Shown: one piece after another, positions 14,923 through 17,648 of the stretch | Position numbering within the stretch: position 1 is the first letter of the stretch | How the letters are laid out: every line of letters starts with the position of its first letter | Source: Rickettsiales bacterium | GTDB taxonomy: Bacteria; Pseudomonadota; Alphaproteobacteria; Rickettsiales; UBA1997 | Assembly: GCA_023262945.1 (NCBI GenBank) | Contig: JALQXY010000152.1 | Location: forward strand, 1-17,648 | Length of the DNA: 17,648 nucleotides | Direction: 5' to 3' | Made by a program: the position numbers and the translations under genes | The notes under the pieces: generated by a model | Database searches by the model: none | What the model saw: only the letters and a program-made list of their open reading frames with translations | What the model was told of the DNA's origin: nothing

Positions 14923-15624
14923 ATGACACAATCACAAGAAATAAATACAGAATCACAAAAAATAAATGATTTTTTTAATAGTTTACTGAAAGAAGCAAAA
15001 TCTTCAAAAGAAGTGAATATTGTATCAATGATGAGGACATATATTGATGAGAATAGAAAACCTATAGAAAGAGAAGTTGCAGCAAAAGAGATCGAAGATC
15101 AAAAAAGATATTTCCAATATGTGGAAGAATTACATAAAGTTTCTTATTTTTCAGAAACTCATACACATTCAAAAGAAGAATTAAAATTACTGAAAACTTT
15201 AAAAGGATCTTTAGAAAAGTCAGCACAAAGTTACAAAGCTAAAACAGATCTTATAAAAGAATTAATAACTAATGTTGAAGAAAAAAGATCTGAGGAGCAG
15301 AGAGCTGAAGCCGAAAGACTTAAGGAGCAGAAAGCTCAAGCTATAATATCAACGTTAAACCCTGATGAGCGAGCTGGAATAGAAAAAAAACCAGCTAATT
15401 TAGCAGCAAGTGAAACTCCAAGCGCGACTTCAAGAGATAATGCAGCAAATGAAACTACAAGCACGGCTTCAAGAGATAACGCAACTGAAAAAGGTAAAAA
15501 TAATGCAACAAATGAAACTCCAGGCACATCTCCAAGAATATATTCAAGGTGGTTTTCAAATGCTCTAAATTCTGTAAGGCCTGCGATGCAACTTGCTGGA
15601 AGAATTGCAGCTGCTTTATTATGA
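14923..15624 (+). CDS. Hypothetical coiled-coil protein with 13-residue tandem repeat
   Basis: I do not recognise this 233-residue protein. Residues 1-150 are highly charged, with a probable coiled coil from about 80 to 145 rich in Glu, Lys and Ala. Residues 161-205 are a low-complexity segment built of repeats: AASETPSATSRDN (161-173), AANETTSTASRDN (174-186), a shortened ATEKGKNN (187-194) and ATNETPGTSPR (195-205). The last 28 residues switch to a basic, hydrophobic tail (IYSRWFSNALNSVRPAMQ, then LAGRIAAALL) that could form one amphipathic or membrane-seeking helix. There is no signal peptide. Intact frame, ATG start and a stop overlapping thrS support a real gene. A secreted or host-directed protein is an inference from composition only. 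Confidence 0.65.
   Translation: MTQSQEINTESQKINDFFNSLLKEAKSSKEVNIVSMMRTYIDENRKPIEREVAAKEIEDQKRYFQYVEELHKVSYFSETHTHSKEELKLLKTLKGSLEKSAQSYKAKTDLIKELITNVEEKRSEEQRAEAERLKEQKAQAIISTLNPDERAGIEKKPANLAASETPSATSRDNAANETTSTASRDNATEKGKNNATNETPGTSPRIYSRWFSNALNSVRPAMQLAGRIAAALL
15403..15537 (+). repeat. Degenerate 39-bp tandem repeat inside the coiled-coil gene
   Basis: Two full 39-nt units (15403-15441 and 15442-15480) share GAAACT and TTCAAGAGATAA at the same offsets, followed by a 24-nt shortened unit (15481-15504) and a 33-nt divergent unit (15505-15537). All unit lengths are multiples of three, so unit number can change without breaking the frame. Confidence 0.75.
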
Positions 15625-17511
15625 CCTTAGTAAATCAATAAATTGATCAATTTTCATTTCATATTGATCAATTTTGCCCAATTCTCTAATTGATAATGTT
15701 TGGAATTGGGCTTCTTTTTTGCCAATTGCCAAAATGTAAGGCACTTTTTGCAAAGAATGTAGTCTTATTTTTTGAGATATTTTTTGCGAATCTAGATCAA
15801 TCTTAACACGAAAACCGCATTTTTTCAATTTATCAGCAACTTCTTTGGCATAATCATCATAATCATTGGTAATAGTCGCCACAACAACTTGCACTGGCGC
15901 CAACCACAAAGGAAACCTTCCGCCATAATTTTCAATCAACATACCAATAAAACGCTCAAAACTACCCAAAATAGCACGATGCAACATAACTGGACGCTTC
16001 TTACTGCCATCTTTAGCAATATAGCTAGCATCAAGCCTTTCTGGTAAAATAAAATCAACCTGCAAAGTGCCGCATTGCCATTCTCTTTTTAAAGCATCAG
16101 TTAGTGTAAATTCTAGCTTTGGACCATAAAAAGCACCTTCACCAGGGCTAATTTCATACTCCAAGCCAACAACTTTTATCGCCTCTTCCAAAGATTTTTC
16201 TGCCTTATCCCAAGTTTTATCATCACCAGCTCTAATTTCAGGACGAGTTGAAAATTTTATCTTAACATCTTCAAAACCAAAATCTTTGTAAACAGTTTTT
16301 AACAAAGAGCAAAATTTTATAGTTTCATCGTTAATTTGCGATTCTTCACAAAAAATATGAGCATCATCTTGTGTAAAAGATCTAACTCGCATAATGCCAT
16401 GCAAAGATCCCGATGGTTCATTGCGATGACAACAGCCAAATTCAGCCATACGAAGAGGCAATTGGCGATAAGATTTTAATTCTTGATTAAAAATTTGCAC
16501 ATGACACGGACAATTCATTGGCTTAACCGCCAAAGTGCGATGCTCACTTTCGGCAATAAACATATTTTCACGAAACTTATCCCAATGACCCGACTTTTCC
16601 CATAAAACGCGGTCAACTAATTGAGGAGTTTTAACTTCTATATATCCATCATTCTCTAATTTATTGCGTATATATTTCTCAATTTCACGAAAAATAATCC
16701 AACCATTATTATGCCAAAAAACCGATCCAGCAGCTTCATCTTGTATATGAAACAAATCAAGTTGCTTACCCAATTTGCGATGATCTCTTTTTTCAGCTTC
16801 TTCAAGCATATAAAGATAATCTTCAAGCGCTTCTTTGCTATGCCAAGCCGTACCATAAATACGTTGCAACATTTCATTTTTTGAGTCGCCTCGCCAATAA
16901 GCTCCGGCTACTTTCATTAACTTAAAATGCTTAATATGACCAGTTGAAGGAGCATGAGGACCGCGACAAAGATCAACAAAATCTCCTTGATAATATAAAG
17001 ATATTTGCTCTTGCGAAGGAATATCAGCAATTATTTGCGCTTTATATTTTTCGCCCATTTTATTAAAAAAATCGATAGCTTCATCACGCGCTAAAGTTTT
17101 GCGTATAAATGGATGATTATCTTTAGAGATTTGACGCATTCTATCTTCAATTTTAACCAAATCATCTGGGGTAAAAGGCTTATCTCTGGCAAAATCATAA
17201 TAAAAACCATTCTCAATAGCTGGGCCAATAGTAACTTGTACTTCAGGATATAGCTGCTTCACTGCTTGCGCCATAATATGAGCTGCATCATGACGAATAA
17301 TATCCAAGGCATCTTTAGTGGGTTTTGCAGTAATTATTTCAATTTTTGCATCATTATTAATTTCGCAAGTTAAATCATAGCATTTATCATCAATTTTGAT
17401 TGCTAATGCTGATTTTGCCAAAGAAATAGCAATAGATTTCGCCACTTCAAGACCCGTTATACCTTTTGCAAATTCTTTGACCGAATTATCTGGAAATGTT
17501 AGATTAATCAC
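15619..17511 (-). CDS. thrS: Threonyl-tRNA synthetase
   Basis: ThrS charges tRNA-Thr in the cytosol. The 630 residues have the standard order: an N-terminal TGS domain (1-60); an editing domain with HDAAH (74-78) and a distal CRGPH; the linker motif KVAGAYWRGDSKNEMLQRIYGTAW; the class II core with the zinc ligand MNCPCHV, the motif GCCHRNEPSGSLHGIMRVRSFTQDDAHIF and motif 3 LHRAILGSFERFIGMLIENYGG; and the anticodon domain starting FPLWLAPVQVVV. The start is GTG (complement of 17509-17511): the frame has a TAA four codons upstream and no ATG before the TGS domain begins. AAGAAA next to the GTG is a weak ribosome site. The stop overlaps the convergent coiled-coil gene by 6 nt. Repeat copy C begins 24 nt upstream of the start. 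Confidence 0.97.
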   Translation of the reverse strand: MINLTFPDNSVKEFAKGITGLEVAKSIAISLAKSALAIKIDDKCYDLTCEINNDAKIEIITAKPTKDALDIIRHDAAHIMAQAVKQLYPEVQVTIGPAIENGFYYDFARDKPFTPDDLVKIEDRMRQISKDNHPFIRKTLARDEAIDFFNKMGEKYKAQIIADIPSQEQISLYYQGDFVDLCRGPHAPSTGHIKHFKLMKVAGAYWRGDSKNEMLQRIYGTAWHSKEALEDYLYMLEEAEKRDHRKLGKQLDLFHIQDEAAGSVFWHNNGWIIFREIEKYIRNKLENDGYIEVKTPQLVDRVLWEKSGHWDKFRENMFIAESEHRTLAVKPMNCPCHVQIFNQELKSYRQLPLRMAEFGCCHRNEPSGSLHGIMRVRSFTQDDAHIFCEESQINDETIKFCSLLKTVYKDFGFEDVKIKFSTRPEIRAGDDKTWDKAEKSLEEAIKVVGLEYEISPGEGAFYGPKLEFTLTDALKREWQCGTLQVDFILPERLDASYIAKDGSKKRPVMLHRAILGSFERFIGMLIENYGGRFPLWLAPVQVVVATITNDYDDYAKEVADKLKKCGFRVKIDLDSQKISQKIRLHSLQKVPYILAIGKKEAQFQTLSIRELGKIDQYEMKIDQFIDLLRS

Positions 17512-17530
17512 TTTCTTTATTTATAAGTTA

Positions 17531-17536
17531 ATAATA
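17531..17536 (-). promoter_or_regulatory. Candidate -10 element for thrS at the edge of repeat copy C
   Basis: On the minus strand TATTAT (complement of 17531-17536) lies about 20 nt before the GTG start and overlaps the tip of the repeat by two bases. A weak -35-like TTGTTT (complement of 17556-17561) with a 19-nt spacer would lie inside the repeat. Such matches are common in AT-rich DNA. Confidence 0.2.
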
Positions 17537-17648
17537 CCAATTCTCATCTAAAAATAAACAATATGACAAAATATTTTTTGAGATAAAAATTATAAAAAAT
17601 GCAAGTCCTATAGCTATAGTGCTTAAGGCTTTTTGCAATTTTTAGCCA
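17535..17648 (+). repeat. Palindromic MITE-like repeat, family 1, copy C (cut by window end)
   Basis: It starts with the tip TACCAATTCTCATCTAAAAA, the same tip as the right edge of copy B. Bases 17545-17591 are identical to 4944-4990 of copy A, in the same orientation. After AAAAAATG the central hairpin differs from copy A: AAGTCCTATAG/CTATAGTGCTT (17603-17613 and 17614-17624), with a perfect CTATAGCTATAG core. Similarity to copy A resumes at CTTTTT and ATTTTTAG. The right arm lies beyond the window. The element occupies the upstream region of thrS. Confidence 0.85.

Noticed and set aside
16656..16877. 73-residue minus-strand open frame inside thrS
   Set aside because: It is a shifted-frame shadow of the conserved ThrS linker and catalytic region.
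4934..17648. CRISPR array formed by the repeated blocks
   Set aside because: Copies are kilobases apart, in mixed orientation and of different length, with no regular spacers and no cas genes.

Overview
This is a strongly AT-rich bacterial window with no rRNA, no CRISPR array and no phage genes. The best fit is an alphaproteobacterium of the order Rickettsiales. The main reason is a 1279-residue VirB6/TrbL protein with a lipoprotein signal, a Cys-rich N-terminal region and a very long charged C-terminal tail, a form typical of Rickettsiales type IV secretion systems. The cell also carries genes for Kdo transfer to lipid A, peptidoglycan synthesis (Ddl-like ligase, class A PBP), citramalate synthase and p-aminobenzoate synthesis. 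Anaplasmataceae lack most of these and Rickettsia proper lacks several, so a less reduced lineage is more likely (Midichloriaceae-like or a deep branch). This placement is an inference from gene content only.

Layout. (1) 1-4926, plus strand: a tight run of citramalate synthase (5' truncated by the window edge), a UbiH/Coq6-type FAD hydroxylase, Kdo transferase (waaA) and a D-Ala-D-Ala ligase-family gene, with gaps of 2 and 13 nt and then an 11-nt overlap. (2) 4934-5102: a 169-bp palindromic repeat (copy A) filling the space between convergent ddl and metK. (3) 5101-10386, minus strand: tRNA-Ile(GAU), tRNA-Leu(UAA), virB6 and metK, arranged as one likely transcription unit. (4) 10474-10544: an inverted, internally deleted copy of the repeat (copy B). 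(5) 10651-14516: a class A PBP (minus) diverges from pabC-pabB (plus), and the two ATG start codons overlap in one CATG. (6) 14559-14734: a second, unrelated long palindrome. (7) 14923-15624: an unrecognised coiled-coil gene with a 13-residue tandem repeat, overlapping the 3' end of convergent thrS (15619-17511, minus, GTG start). (8) 17535-17648: a third copy of the first repeat (copy C), cut by the window end.

How the genes work together. waaA, ddl and the PBP serve the envelope (LPS core and murein). ubiH serves the respiratory quinone pool. cimA feeds 2-oxobutyrate to isoleucine synthesis. pabB and pabC make the p-aminobenzoate part of folate. metK makes S-adenosylmethionine, which ubiquinone methylations also need. 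virB6 belongs to a secretion system whose other genes are not in this window.

The most interesting material is non-coding: two families of small long-palindrome elements. In the first family, copy B equals copy A minus exactly 98 nt at an A5 microhomology. Copies A and C share 47 identical bases but have unrelated central hairpins. Inverted copies A and B bracket the tRNA-virB6-metK block. In the proteins, a Glu-to-Gln change at the expected catalytic position of WaaA and an atypical omega-loop in the Ddl-like ligase deserve checking.
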